Translations under genes and position numbers: made by a program
Notes under the pieces: model-generated
Database searches by the model: none
What the model was told of the DNA's origin: nothing
The model's input: the letters and a program-made list of their open reading frames with translations, nothing else
Shown: one piece after another, positions 1-10,100 of the stretch
Layout: each line of letters opens with the position of its first letter
Position numbering within the stretch: the first letter of the stretch is position 1
NCBI GenBank assembly: GCA_947501115.1
Contig: CANMVX010000015.1
Span: 30,849 to 94,848 of the forward strand
Length of the DNA stretch: 64,000 nt
Direction of reading: 5' to 3'
DNA from: Haliscomenobacteraceae bacterium
GTDB taxonomy: Bacteria; Bacteroidota; Bacteroidia; Chitinophagales; Saprospiraceae

Positions 1-1
1 A

Positions 2-1282
2 CCTGTTGGTTCTTTTGGTGTGGTAACAGCAACAAACTCATTTTTACCAGGCGGCGTAAGTGCGGTGGAGTCTATGTTTACCCTCACACCCGCTAAAATT
101 AATATTTATTTAAATCCGGGTTGGAACACTATTTCAAGCTATGTAATACCCGAATTGAAGGCCTTTGATTTTTTAGTAGATTGGTCAAAATTGACCTTCA
201 TCAAATCTATTGAGAATGAGGGTGGGGATACTTATATCGTAGAAAAAAAGAATACAAATTATCCCGCTTTTGATATTAGAAAAGGATACAAGGTATTCGC
301 TGAAACGGCAGGTAATCTAACTTTACAAGGTTCGGTGGTAAAACCAACATTTTACCCAATTTTGATTCAAAAAGGATCTCAATTAATTCCTTTTTATAGT
401 TTTTTATCCAGGTCGGTCACAGAAGTTTTAAAGCCAATAATCAATGAGATAAAGTTGATAAAGGATAATGAGGGGAAGGTTTTTATTCCTGAATTGTCCA
501 TTAATCATTTGAGACAATTAAATCCAGGACAAGGATATTTTATTCAGGCAAAAAAGGAATTGCTATTTACTTATCCGGATAATTATGTTTCAGGTATGAT
601 GCCCCCTGGTAGTCAGCACAATCCGCTGCTTGATACCTTAGAGTATTACAAACTAAGGAATACTATCAATACTGGAAATAATAGTACCATAGCCATCAGG
701 TATTCTTCCCAATACTTAAAAAAGGGAGATGAAATAGGGCTTTTTGCTAATGATACTTTGCTTTTTGGTGCCTCAAAGGTAGATACAGGAAATATCGCAA
801 TCATTGCATGGGGAAATACCCAGAATAGCTCGGGAAGAAATGGTTTTTTTGAAAATGAAAATATACGTATAAAACTTTGGAGAAAATCTGAAAACAAGGT
901 TTACCCGCTTATCATTGATTGGGAAGACGACGCTGTTGGCAAATATCGTAAAGATGATTTACAAATTGGTCAAATTAAAAGTGTTGCCAGTACCTCTGTA
1001 TTTTCATTTGATAAAGAAGTAGGATTCGAAAGTTTGGATGTGTTCCCTAATCCGGTCAGTGATTTTTGTAGAGTAATAGCCAATGAAGAGATAAATGGGG
1101 AGGTCATCCTAAGTCTTTGGAACGCGGATGGAAAATCATTGCAACAGTGGGTTTTTTCTAAAGGGTTAAAAAAGGATGAAACGGTAAATATTCCAGTAAA
1201 TAATTTCCCACCGGGGAGTTATTTATTAAAATTTGAAGGAAAAAATATCCGTGGATTTAAAAAATTGCAAATAATTCGATAA
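2..1282 (+). CDS. T9SS type A sorting domain protein, 5' end outside window
   Basis: The reading frame is open to the left edge of the window, so the GTG at 20 is unlikely to be the true start and the gene is partial. The visible 420+ residues are a secreted beta-rich protein of unknown function. The last ~85 residues, from about 335, begin with a 'DVFPNPVSD' motif and run through 'LSLWNADGKSL' and 'FPPGSYLLKF' to 'KKLQIIR'. This is the standard layout of the type A C-terminal sorting signal, which directs proteins through the type IX secretion system to the cell surface or medium. No catalytic motif is visible in the rest. The signal peptide must lie upstream of the window. Sorting-domain call is firm; the role of the passenger region is unknown. 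Confidence 0.85.
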   Translation, partial: PVGSFGVVTATNSFLPGGVSAVESMFTLTPAKINIYLNPGWNTISSYVIPELKAFDFLVDWSKLTFIKSIENEGGDTYIVEKKNTNYPAFDIRKGYKVFAETAGNLTLQGSVVKPTFYPILIQKGSQLIPFYSFLSRSVTEVLKPIINEIKLIKDNEGKVFIPELSINHLRQLNPGQGYFIQAKKELLFTYPDNYVSGMMPPGSQHNPLLDTLEYYKLRNTINTGNNSTIAIRYSSQYLKKGDEIGLFANDTLLFGASKVDTGNIAIIAWGNTQNSSGRNGFFENENIRIKLWRKSENKVYPLIIDWEDDAVGKYRKDDLQIGQIKSVASTSVFSFDKEVGFESLDVFPNPVSDFCRVIANEEINGEVILSLWNADGKSLQQWVFSKGLKKDETVNIPVNNFPPGSYLLKFEGKNIRGFKKLQIIR

Positions 1283-1310
1283 CTAATCAGGAAGAAAACT
1301 TTATACTACG

Positions 1311-1318
1311 TACCTTTG
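1311..1318 (+). promoter_or_regulatory. Bacteroidota -7 promoter element (TACCTTTG)
   Basis: TACCTTTG fits the Bacteroidota -7 consensus TAnnTTTG and lies 39 bases before the ATG of the DUF4290 gene. No clear TTG -33 element is seen at the usual spacing, so this is a candidate only. Confidence 0.45.
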
Positions 1319-1356
1319 TAGTAATTTTTATTGTTTAACCGCTGCAATTCAGCAAA

Positions 1357-2094
1357 ATGAATAAAGTGAATTTACCGGAAATCGAATATAATTCTCAGAG
1401 AGTAGATATTAACATTGCTGAATATGGAAGGAATATTCAAAAAATGTTAGCCCACGTGGCGGAAATAGAGGATTTGGACAAACAGAGGAAATATGTTGAT
1501 AAAATTATAGACCTTATGATTGTCATTAATCCTCAGTGTAGAAATGTGGAGGATTTTAGAAGTAAACTATGGAAACATGCTTATCGTATTTCAGGTTTTA
1601 AGCTTAAATTAACCCCTCCGGATGGAGTGGTATTTTCAGAGGAAGATAAAAGGGAAAATCCGGAAGAAGTGGCTTATCCTGTGATTGAAAATAACTACAG
1701 GCATTATGGACATCATATTCAGTTGCTCATAAAGAAGGCAAAAGAAATGCCTGAAGGTCCTAAAAAGGTAGGGATGATAAATACGATTGCCTCTTATATG
1801 AAATTGGCATATAAAACGTGGAATCGGGAGAATTATGTGAGTGATGAATCCATAAAAAATGATTTAGCGATTATTTCAAAGGGCACACTTTATGTTGAGG
1901 ACGGTTCTTCCATTGATACCTTTGGTCAACCTTCAAATAATTCAAACGCCAGAAGACGGCCAATGGGTAAATCTTATGGAAGTAACGATTATGGCAGAAA
2001 CAGGTCAAATTATCCCCAAAATGCCAATAAAAATAAATCAAGACAGCGCTTCAGTAATCCGGTAGCACCAGGTAAGCGAAAACCTAATATCTAA
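1357..2094 (+). CDS. DUF4290 domain-containing protein
   Basis: A 245-residue protein with no signal peptide, predicted to be cytoplasmic. Residues 1-180 match the DUF4290 family as I know it from Bacteroidota, with stretches such as 'EYGRNIQKMLAHV' and 'LWKHAYRISGF'. The C-terminal ~55 residues are low in complexity, rich in Asn, Ser, Arg and Lys, basic and probably disordered. This tail could bind nucleic acid, but that is inference. The family has no established function. The gene is followed after 3 bases by a DUF4286 gene, so the two are probably co-transcribed. Confidence 0.85.
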   Translation: MNKVNLPEIEYNSQRVDINIAEYGRNIQKMLAHVAEIEDLDKQRKYVDKIIDLMIVINPQCRNVEDFRSKLWKHAYRISGFKLKLTPPDGVVFSEEDKRENPEEVAYPVIENNYRHYGHHIQLLIKKAKEMPEGPKKVGMINTIASYMKLAYKTWNRENYVSDESIKNDLAIISKGTLYVEDGSSIDTFGQPSNNSNARRRPMGKSYGSNDYGRNRSNYPQNANKNKSRQRFSNPVAPGKRKPNI

Positions 2095-2097
2095 TAA

Positions 2098-2409
2098 ATG
2101 TACTTATATAATATTACTTATAGAGTCGAAAATACTGTTTTCGACGCTTGGAAAAGTTGGGTTTTAGAGAAAAATATTCCTTCTATCATGTCATTGGGTT
2201 TATTTTCCAGTTTTAGATTTTGCGCTCTTTTAGGAGAAGAAAATGTAGATGCACAAACCTATGCGTTGCAATTTAAATGTGAAAGTTGGGAAACTTTTCT
2301 GCAATATAGAGACGGTAATATGTCTGCATTTTTTGAACAGCAAATGTCATTGTTTGGTGAAGATGTCCTCACTTTTAGTTCCCTTCTTGAAATACATTTA
2401 GAAGGATAG
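2098..2409 (+). CDS. DUF4286 family protein
   Basis: A 103-residue protein that starts three bases after the preceding stop codon (TAA-taa-ATG). It opens with 'MYLYNITYRVE', then has a 'WKSWVLEKNIPSIM' helix and a 'TYALQFKC' strand. This is the small ferredoxin-like (dimeric alpha-beta barrel type) layout of DUF4286. No catalytic residues are evident and the function is unknown. The tight spacing suggests translational coupling with the DUF4290 gene. Confidence 0.8.
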   Translation: MYLYNITYRVENTVFDAWKSWVLEKNIPSIMSLGLFSSFRFCALLGEENVDAQTYALQFKCESWETFLQYRDGNMSAFFEQQMSLFGEDVLTFSSLLEIHLEG

Positions 2410-2512
2410 GGCTTTTAGTGGACAAAAAGTCCTTATTCCCGCCCTCGTTAAGTGGCATGAATTTTTTTTAAATGATTGAATATCAATTATTTATTTAAAT
2501 ATTTTTTGCATT

Positions 2513-2520
2513 TAATTTTG
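2513..2520 (+). promoter_or_regulatory. Bacteroidota -7 promoter element (TAATTTTG)
   Basis: TAATTTTG matches TAnnTTTG and lies 81 bases before the comM start, in the 191-base gap after the DUF4286 gene. No TTG is found at the expected -33 position, so the call rests on the -7 match and location. Confidence 0.4.
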
Positions 2521-2600
2521 AACTGTTCATTTCTCTTTTATAATTCGGAGAGGTTTTAATGGCTTACCTTTCATTTTTTACTTAGAAATATGGGTGAAAT

Positions 2601-4160
2601 ATGTTGGTAAAAACATTTGCCAGTGCCGTTCAGGGTGTTGGTGCAAAAACAATTACAGTGGAGGTAAATAGTGGGGGACAGCCAGTAGCGGGAACAAACT
2701 ATTACAACATGGTAGGGTTACCTGATAACGCAGTAAGGGAGGGTTTTCAGCGTATTGAAGCGGCTATTATCAATGCTGGTCTAAAAATGCCCCGTGTTAA
2801 AACCATTGTAAATCTGGCGCCTGCAGATTTAAGAAAAGAGGGATCATCTTATGACCTTCCTATAGCTCTGGGCATTTTAGCTTCCTCGGGTCAGATACCT
2901 TTGGAAAAACTCGATCGGTTTTTAGTTATGGGTGAATTATCATTAGATGGTACTTTACAACCTTTGAGAGGTGCTCTTCCTATAGCCATACAAGCCAGAA
3001 AGGAGCATTTTTACGGGTTGATTTTGCCTTTAGCCAATGCCAGAGAAGCGGGTATTGTTAATAATCTGGAAGTGATAGGGGTAAAAAATCTAACCGAAAT
3101 AGTGGCTTATTTAAGAGGTGAATTAGATATCAAATCTACCCAAGTAGATACTCGGGATGATTTTTTTAGAAATCAAACAACGCATAATGTTGATTTTTCT
3201 GATGTAAAAGGTCAAAGTCACATAAAGCGAGCCCTTGAAATAGCTGCGGCTGGCGGACATAATGCCATTCTTATTGGCCCTCCGGGTGCGGGAAAAACTA
3301 TGTTAGCTAGGAGGTTACCAACCATTTTGCCACCTCTAACGCTGGCAGAAGCTTTGGAGACGACAAAAATTCATTCCGTTGCTGGTATTTTATCCCCTGA
3401 AACAGCCCTGGTACATACCAGACCATTTCGATCGCCACACCATACTATAAGTGACACGGCAATGACTGGAGGTACCTCCAATCCTAAACCGGGGGAAATT
3501 TCCTTGGCGCATAATGGTATACTTTTCTTAGATGAACTACCAGAATTTCGCAGAAGTGTGCTGGAAGTGCTTAGGCAACCCATGGAAGAAAATATGGTTA
3601 CCATATCACGCGCTAAAATAACGGTGGAATATCCCGCCGGGTTTATGCTCATTGCTTCCATGAATCCCTGCCCTTGTGGATTTTATAATCACCCCGAAAA
3701 GGAATGTGTTTGTGGTGCCGGAGCAGTAAAAAAATATTTGAATAAGATTTCAGGCCCATTAATGGATAGGATTGATTTACATGTTGAAGTTACTCCCGTA
3801 TCTTATGATGAGCTGGCTATTACCAAATCTCAGGCGGAAACAAGTGAAATGATTCGCGAAAGAGTTATTAGAGCCAGGGAAATTCAGCAGCTTAGATATG
3901 TTTCTACGCCTGAAATACATAATAATTCGCAAATGCCAGCTAATCAAGTCAGGAATATTTGCGTTTTAGATAGTGCGGGAAATTTACTGGTCAAAAAAGC
4001 GATGGAAAAACTTCAGTTATCGGCAAGGGCTTATGATCGAATATTAAAAGTTGCCAGAACTTTAGCAGATTTGTCAGGGGATGAAAAAATTGGTTTGGAG
4101 CACCTGGCAGAGGCCATTCATTTTAGAAGTTTAGATAGAGCAAATTGGGCTAGCCAATAG
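2601..4160 (+). CDS. comM: YifB/ComM family AAA+ Mg-chelatase-like ATPase
   Basis: A 519-residue cytoplasmic AAA+ protein of full family length. The N-terminal ~170 residues are the ChlI-like/Lon-protease-like fold domain. The AAA+ core has Walker A 'GPPGAGKT' at 226-233, a Walker B-type 'LFLDELPEF' and a Cys-rich insert, 'CPCGFYNHPEKECVCG', typical of the Mg-chelatase subunit I branch. In Gram-negative bacteria ComM is a hexameric helicase that drives branch migration during natural transformation. YifB homologues are widespread, so competence in this organism is not implied. The ATG at 2601 gives the usual 'MLVKTFASAVQG' N-terminus. Confidence in the family is high; the in vivo role is inferred. 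Confidence 0.93.
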   Translation: MLVKTFASAVQGVGAKTITVEVNSGGQPVAGTNYYNMVGLPDNAVREGFQRIEAAIINAGLKMPRVKTIVNLAPADLRKEGSSYDLPIALGILASSGQIPLEKLDRFLVMGELSLDGTLQPLRGALPIAIQARKEHFYGLILPLANAREAGIVNNLEVIGVKNLTEIVAYLRGELDIKSTQVDTRDDFFRNQTTHNVDFSDVKGQSHIKRALEIAAAGGHNAILIGPPGAGKTMLARRLPTILPPLTLAEALETTKIHSVAGILSPETALVHTRPFRSPHHTISDTAMTGGTSNPKPGEISLAHNGILFLDELPEFRRSVLEVLRQPMEENMVTISRAKITVEYPAGFMLIASMNPCPCGFYNHPEKECVCGAGAVKKYLNKISGPLMDRIDLHVEVTPVSYDELAITKSQAETSEMIRERVIRAREIQQLRYVSTPEIHNNSQMPANQVRNICVLDSAGNLLVKKAMEKLQLSARAYDRILKVARTLADLSGDEKIGLEHLAEAIHFRSLDRANWASQ

Positions 4161-4219
4161 CCATTTATTATGAATGCTTTGGCGTAATTGATGTATATTA
4201 CCAAAATTAAAAATTTGAA

Positions 4220-5077
4220 ATGATTGCAAAGTATGTTAATCCGTTTACGGATTTTGGGTTTAAGAAAATATTTGGGGAAGAAGGAAGTAAGTTCTTACTG
4301 ATGGATTTTTTGAATACTTTACTACCTGAAGAAAATAAGATTTCAAGCTTAACGCTTAGAAATTCAGAAAATCTACCCCGAACGGAATTAGAGCGGCGGG
4401 CTATTTTTGATGTTTATTGCATGAACCAAAAAGGTGAAAGATTTATTGTAGAATTACAAAAAGCAAAAGAAAATTTTTTCAAGGAGAGGACTGTTTATTA
4501 TTCTACTTTCCCCATTATGGAACAAGCAGAAAAGGGTATTTGGGACTTTAATTTAAAAGCGGTTTTTTGTGTTGGTATTTTAGATTTTTCTTTTGATAAT
4601 AAAAAGGAAAAAGAGAATGTTGAGGAGGTGGTTCATGAAATCAAGTTAAAAAATCAAAATGGAAAGGTGTTTTATGAAAAGCTTACCTACATTTATATAG
4701 AATTGCCTCATTTTATAAAAAAGGAATCTGAGTTGATAACCCAGTTAGACAGGTGGTTATATTTCATCAAAAATTTAGAAGATTTTGAAGAAATTCCTTC
4801 GATTTTTAAAACGGAAGTATTTGAAAGCGCCTTTGAAAAAGCAGAACTTGCCAAGTTTAAACCAGGTGAGATGGATGCGTACGAAGGAAATTTAAAGGAT
4901 TTTCGTGTTACACATAATGTAATAACAACAGCTTATAGCGATGGTGAAATAAAAGGGAGACAAGAAGGAATTTTAGATATGGCTAAAAAATTGGTTTTAA
5001 GCGGTATGGAACAAAATAAAGTGTCTGAAATAACTGGCTTGAGTTTATCAGAATTAGAAAATCTAGGAGAAGACTAA
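4220..5077 (+). CDS. Rpn family PD-(D/E)XK nuclease / putative transposase
   Basis: A 285-residue protein beginning 'YVNPFTDFGFKKIFGEE', the signature of the PD-(D/E)XK nuclease family transposase group related to E. coli RpnA. The nuclease core includes Asp64 ('IFDVYC') and Glu78-Leu-Gln80 ('FIVELQKAK'), the D...ExQ arrangement of this family. The C-terminal 50 residues hold the usual 'GRQEGILDMAKKLVLSGM' helix and a short helix-turn-helix-like segment. Rpn proteins promote RecA-independent recombination and some act in phage defence. No inverted repeats or target duplications flank it, so it looks like a solitary copy, not an active element. Confidence 0.88.
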   Translation: MIAKYVNPFTDFGFKKIFGEEGSKFLLMDFLNTLLPEENKISSLTLRNSENLPRTELERRAIFDVYCMNQKGERFIVELQKAKENFFKERTVYYSTFPIMEQAEKGIWDFNLKAVFCVGILDFSFDNKKEKENVEEVVHEIKLKNQNGKVFYEKLTYIYIELPHFIKKESELITQLDRWLYFIKNLEDFEEIPSIFKTEVFESAFEKAELAKFKPGEMDAYEGNLKDFRVTHNVITTAYSDGEIKGRQEGILDMAKKLVLSGMEQNKVSEITGLSLSELENLGED

Positions 5078-5115
5078 CCTAAGTTTATGTTATGCTCAGG
5101 TTTATCAAGCCCTTT

Positions 5116-5697
5116 TTAAACCGCCTGCCATCTTTTTGTCATAGTAATGGCATAATCCATAAAGTTTTGGGCACTATCAGCATATACTTTATTTTCAGAA
5201 AGTAAGGTAGTAGCATTAATGTTTAAGTGTGTTTCATGCGATTCCCATAATTTAGGGCAAACAATACTTTGATTATTTGTGAAACTTATAATTTTGTTAA
5301 AAATCATCATTTGTTCCAATGCCGATTGTCTGCCACCTCTACCCGTAGAAACTCCAACAAAGGCAAATACTTTATTATTGAATAGATAAGCGTGATTTTT
5401 AGTGCCTAACTGGTGCGCCAGATTTATCAACTCTGCATTGGTTGACCAATTGTATTCTGGGGCAGTAATGATAACTAATGCAGCATTATGCCATTTTTCT
5501 ATGAGGTTTTTTTGGAAATCTGATAAATGTTCAGGATCTATACTACCTCGTCCTACGTTCGGTATTTGTTCTTCTGCTAAGTCAACAACAGAAAAATGTA
5601 TATCTGAAGAATGGCCATTTTGTTTGGTTAGATAGTTTGCAACCAGCAATGAATTGCTGTTTTTCCTGGAAGATCCTGATAAAATCAATATTTGCAT
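5116..5697 (-). CDS. NAD(P)H-dependent FMN reductase family flavoprotein
   Basis: A 193-residue flavodoxin-like protein. The N-terminal 'LILSGSSRKNSNS' is the FMN phosphate-binding loop (GSxRxxS type). 'ITAPEYNWSTNAELINL' is the conserved PEYN segment, and 'VSTGRGGRQS' lies over the flavin. Family members reduce FMN, quinones, azo dyes or chromate using NAD(P)H, usually as dimers; the substrate cannot be told here. It is convergent with the Rpn gene and divergent from gatA, so it is probably transcribed alone. Confidence 0.88.
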   Translation of the reverse strand: MQILILSGSSRKNSNSLLVANYLTKQNGHSSDIHFSVVDLAEEQIPNVGRGSIDPEHLSDFQKNLIEKWHNAALVIITAPEYNWSTNAELINLAHQLGTKNHAYLFNNKVFAFVGVSTGRGGRQSALEQMMIFNKIISFTNNQSIVCPKLWESHETHLNINATTLLSENKVYADSAQNFMDYAITMTKRWQAV

Positions 5698-5734
5698 GTA
5701 CTCATTTTGGTTTTCTTAACAGTAATGCCGTAGA

Positions 5735-5764
5735 TTTGGTTCTTTAAATTGAATTTTACTTTTG
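5735..5764 (+). promoter_or_regulatory. gatA promoter (TTTG-N18-TACTTTTG)
   Basis: TTTG at 5735-5738 is followed 18 bases later by TACTTTTG at 5757-5764, which fits the Bacteroidota -33/-7 arrangement. Transcription would begin near 5770, leaving a leader of about 10 bases before the ATG at 5780. This argues against the TTG at 5762 as start codon, because it would lie inside the promoter. Confidence 0.65.
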
Positions 5765-5779
5765 AACAAAGTTTTTGTT

Positions 5780-7192
5780 ATGCTGCGAAGTTTTGAAGAA
5801 ATAAAGGTGGCCTTGCACTCGGGCGAGTTAACACTACCTCAATTGGTCGAAAATTATCTCGAACAAATTGAAAAAAATAAACAGCTAAATATGTATGTTG
5901 AAGTTTGGGCAGAGGAATCACTGACCCGGGCTAAGGAACTTCAAGCGGCTTTTGATAGAGATAAAACGAGCGTTGGTTCACTTTTCGGTATGGTGGTCTC
6001 CATAAAAGACGTTATTTGTTATAAAGATCATACGGTTACTGCCGGGTCAAAAATTCTTAGTGGTTTCAAATCTTTATACTCCTCCACGGCAGTTGACAGA
6101 TTATTGGTTGAGGACGCGATACTCATTGGCAGCACAAATTGCGATGAATTTGCCATGGGTTCGACCAATGAAACTTCCTATTACGGTGTGGTTAGGAATG
6201 CGGTGAATACAGATTTAGTGCCTGGAGGATCGTCAGGTGGCGCGGCTGTTTCTGTGCAAACGGACACTTGTTTAGTTGCATTAGGATCTGACACGGGTGG
6301 GTCTGTCCGCCAACCTGCTGCATTTTGTGGTATAAATGGCTTTAAGCCAACGTATGGTAGAATTTCCCGACATGGTTTGCTGGCTTATGGATCGTCGTTT
6401 GACCAAATTGGTATTTTCGCTCATAATATAAAGGATATTGCAAGGACACTTTCTATTATTGCCGGTCCCGATGAATATGATAGTACGGCATTGACATCAA
6501 TACCTGAAAAGTATGAAAACCATCTGACGGCACCCAAAAAGTCTAAAATAGCGTACTTTAAAGCCGCCCTGGAACATCCCAGTTTAGACAAAACGGTTCG
6601 CGAAAGGTGTGAAAGTATGATTGAAAATTTAAAAAGTAAAGGTCATTCCGTCGAAGGCGTTGACTTTGAATACTTAGATTTTATGATTCCTGCGTATTAT
6701 GTTTTGACAACGGCGGAAGCTTCTTCAAATTTATCGAGATATGATGGCATTCGATTCGGGTATAGAAGTCCCAATGCCACTAATTTAGAGGAAACCTATA
6801 AACTATCAAGAACTGAAGGTTTCGGAAGAGAGGTTAAACGCCGTATATTGCTGGGAACGTTTGTTTTAAGTTCGGGTTATTACGACGCTTTTTATGGTAA
6901 AGCACAACGGGTCAGAAGGTTAATTATTGAAAAAACAGAGGAGATTTTTAATCAGTATGATTTTATTTTAATGCCCACCGCACCCGGGCCTGCATGGCCT
7001 ATTGGAGAAAGTTTGGATGATCCCATTGCTATGTATTTGGCCGATATTTTCACTGTTCATGCAAATTTAACGGGTATTCCCGCTATTTCTATCCCCGTTC
7101 AGCCTACAGACGAGGGTTTACCGCTGGGTATTCAGTTTTTTGCAAACAAGGAAAGGGAATCATCTTTACTGGGATTTGTTGATTCTCTATAA
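5780..7192 (+). CDS. gatA: Asp-tRNA(Asn)/Glu-tRNA(Gln) amidotransferase subunit A
   Basis: Amidase-signature protein, 470 residues from the ATG at 5780. The ORF track's TTG at 5762 is rejected because it overlaps the promoter -7 element. The Ser-cisSer-Lys triad is visible: Lys76 ('VVSIKDVI'), cis-Ser near 151 ('PGGSSGG') and nucleophile Ser175 ('GSDTGGSVRQPA'). GatA releases ammonia from glutamine and GatB uses it to convert misacylated Glu-tRNA(Gln) or Asp-tRNA(Asn). gatB and gatC are not in the window, as is common where gat genes are scattered. The C-terminus is short but ends after the conserved 'LPLGIQFFANK' strand. Its stop codon lies one base from the convergent cyclase gene's stop. 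Confidence 0.92.
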   Translation: MLRSFEEIKVALHSGELTLPQLVENYLEQIEKNKQLNMYVEVWAEESLTRAKELQAAFDRDKTSVGSLFGMVVSIKDVICYKDHTVTAGSKILSGFKSLYSSTAVDRLLVEDAILIGSTNCDEFAMGSTNETSYYGVVRNAVNTDLVPGGSSGGAAVSVQTDTCLVALGSDTGGSVRQPAAFCGINGFKPTYGRISRHGLLAYGSSFDQIGIFAHNIKDIARTLSIIAGPDEYDSTALTSIPEKYENHLTAPKKSKIAYFKAALEHPSLDKTVRERCESMIENLKSKGHSVEGVDFEYLDFMIPAYYVLTTAEASSNLSRYDGIRFGYRSPNATNLEETYKLSRTEGFGREVKRRILLGTFVLSSGYYDAFYGKAQRVRRLIIEKTEEIFNQYDFILMPTAPGPAWPIGESLDDPIAMYLADIFTVHANLTGIPAISIPVQPTDEGLPLGIQFFANKERESSLLGFVDSL

Positions 7193-7193
7193 A

Positions 7194-10100
7194 TTAGTTT
7201 ATATAGGTGTTTAAGATTCTTAGCCGTTCTTTATAAATATACTTTGGTGTCATATCCAGCAAAGAATGGTATTTATTTTTAGCATTTTCTCGCAGGGTTG
7301 CTTCATGAGGAAACAACATAACCCATTCAAAAAATCTTTCCGCTTCTTGTTCTTGGGTGCACGGCATATTTTCCATTTGAACGAGGATTTCAGCAGCTTG
7401 GATTTTTTCTCCGTTTGCCCGGGTATATTTTGCTTCCAATAGTCTAACATCGAACTTGAAAGCGTCGTTGGATAATTCGTTTGCAAGGTCGGAAGCCTCT
7501 GTTAATAGCGCTTTGACTTTGTCATATTGCCCGTCAACCAATAAAACAATAGCCAGTTCAAAGAGACTATATCCTAAAACCAGTTTATTATTTATTCTTC
7601 TCGTCAGCGTTATTGCCCGCTCGTAAAAATGGATAGAACGCTCATATTCATTTTTGAAATAATAAACATCGCCCAAGGTATTTAACGCTTTTGCCATTCC
7701 TTTTTGGAAACCCAGCATTTCGCTAATAGTTAACGCTTTTTGTAAGTGATTTATAGCTTCCATAAACTCACCTTTAAGATTAAGTAACTGACCAATAAGG
7801 CATAATACAATAGAGGTGCCTTGTTTGTCGTCTAGTTCCTTGCATAAATCCAGGTCTTTTTCGTAATGAGTCATTGCGCGGTCAAAATCTCCTTCTTTTT
7901 CATAAATCAGGCCAATATTTCCGAGGGCAATAGCTTGTAAATGCTTGTTACCCGTTTGATTTGCCAATTCAATCCCTTCATTAAAATTTATTTTTGCTGC
8001 TTCGATTTCATCTTTATCCACATGAACAAGGCCTTTGTATATATATATGGTTGCTAATCCTAGTTTGTCCTTTTCTTTAATACAATGAATTAATTGTTCA
8101 TTTAAAGTATCCAGGGCCTGTTCATTTTTGCCCATATTCATTTGAGTAAGGGCAATTTTTGCATATACCTGCGTCGTTGGATAATTTTTATCAGTGGATG
8201 ATTTTAGTTTTAAACTTTCATTGAAGTGATAATTTGCCTCATCATATTTGCCCATTCTGAAATAAATATTTCCCAAATAGGCCAATGTTGAAGGTATTAA
8301 GGTAGGGAGATTATTTTTTTCAGAATAAGTTAGGGCTTTTTTTTGAGAAGCCATTGCTGCCGAATAATCCCCTTTAAAAAGTTGCGTCCGACCTATATTA
8401 TTAAATAAAATGGGAATTAATTCGCCGGAATAATCTTCATTTAGTGAGGAATAAGCTTGAAGGTATATTTTTTCTGCTCTTTCCCAATAACCGGTAATCT
8501 CTAAAATGGAGCCTTGTAGAATAAGGGCTTTAAACCTGAAAGGGTGGTGCTGATTTAAATGTATATTTTTCAATAATTTTTCTAAGAAACCAAGGGCATG
8601 TTCATTCAAATAATTATTTTTTGCCTGAACTGCGGCGAGATATAAAAATTCACTGGCTTTTTGGATATGATTTGCCAACTCATAATGGTAGGCCAGTTCT
8701 TGTAATTTTAGTTCAATATGGTCTTTAAAATGTAGTTCAATAGCCTCAGCCACAAGTAAATGAATCTGTTGAAGGGTGGCAGGCAGCTGAATATTATAAG
8801 CCGCTTCTCTGAGTAAAGCGTGTTGAAATAAAAATCGTCTTTTAGTTAATGGTCGCCAAATATTCTCTCTTGTCCCAGCTTTAATAAGGTTTTCTATAAA
8901 ACCGATTTGTGTCTGAAGAATATTTGCATCGGTATGAAGTGCTTTCCACACATTTTCTAAAATAGTCAGGTCAAATTCCCTTCCTATCACGGCAGCAACT
9001 TTGCATAATTCGCGTAGGTCAGGGTTCAGGCTATCAATGCGGGTAGTAAGAAGATTTCCAATTTTTTCAGGGGTTACAATTTCACCTGTATTTAGTGTCC
9101 ATTTGCCGTGATAAGTTGTCAGCCAATCTTTTTCTTTTAGAAATTCTACCATTTGCTCCAGGTAAAACGGATTTCTGTTGGTAGTTACCTCCACATAATC
9201 TAACAGAGCCTCATTGGCCTCATTTCCAAGAATTATTTCGGTAAATTGAGCACAGGTTTTTCTGGTGAAATTTTCAAGATGTATAAAAACGCCAACCTGT
9301 GAGGAGGAATTGGTAGGTAAAAATGTTTTTATTTCCGTTGACGCCTCGGTTCGGGACGTGACTACGAGCATGATTGGAAAGGTGGGTAACTGTTGACAAA
9401 GAGAAACAAGTAACTCTTTGGAGGATGGGTCCAGCCAATGGGAATCTTCAATTTGTAATAAAAGAGGGTGTAACAGAGATTCTGCTAAAATAAGAGATAT
9501 AATGCCATCTTTTGCCATTTGATACCTGCTTTGAGGGGCCAGATCATCCCAATCGGGCGTAGAAAGGCTTAGACCTAACAGAAATCGAAAGGCATTATCG
9601 GAATGGTTTAGTTTTTCTATCAAATCTTTGGCAACCATAGACGAAAAACCTTCTACGCTGGAAATGGCTTGTAACTTGTTGATCAGTGATTTAAATTGTC
9701 TTTGATATTGATAATGCCGATTGGAAAGACCTCTGATGTTTTGACTAAAGTAATGCCTTAAAAGATGAATAAATGGATTGAATGGTTTTTTTATAACGGC
9801 ATCACAAGGACAGAAAAACCAATTTGCCTTGCCATTTCTTATGGTTTCTTCTCTTAAACTGCCAACAAGTCGACTCTTACCTACCCCGGGATCGCCGGAA
9901 ATTATAATAATCTGTCCGGTTTTGGTCGATAAAAGTTTGTTGAATTCAGTTTGGAGGACCTGCATTTCATGATCTCTTCCCACCAGTGGGTACAGAAATT
10001 TTTGAAATCCTTCAGGCTTTTGATTTTTTAAAAGAAATGTTTCTACGGGTTCAAGCATTCCCTTATAACTGATTTCACCTGCTATTTCAAATAGGAAAAA

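Noticed and set aside
2420-2432. GGAC-AAAAA-GTCC hairpin after the DUF4286 gene
   Set aside because: A four-base stem without a T-run is expected by chance in this much sequence.
4220-5077. Mobile insertion sequence around the Rpn gene
   Set aside because: The protein family is sometimes labelled transposase, but no terminal inverted repeats, target duplications or second copy were found in the window.
5076-5102. Imperfect inverted repeat AACCT/AGGTT between the Rpn and flavin reductase genes
   Set aside because: Only five paired bases before a mismatch and no T-run on either side, so it is not supported as a terminator.
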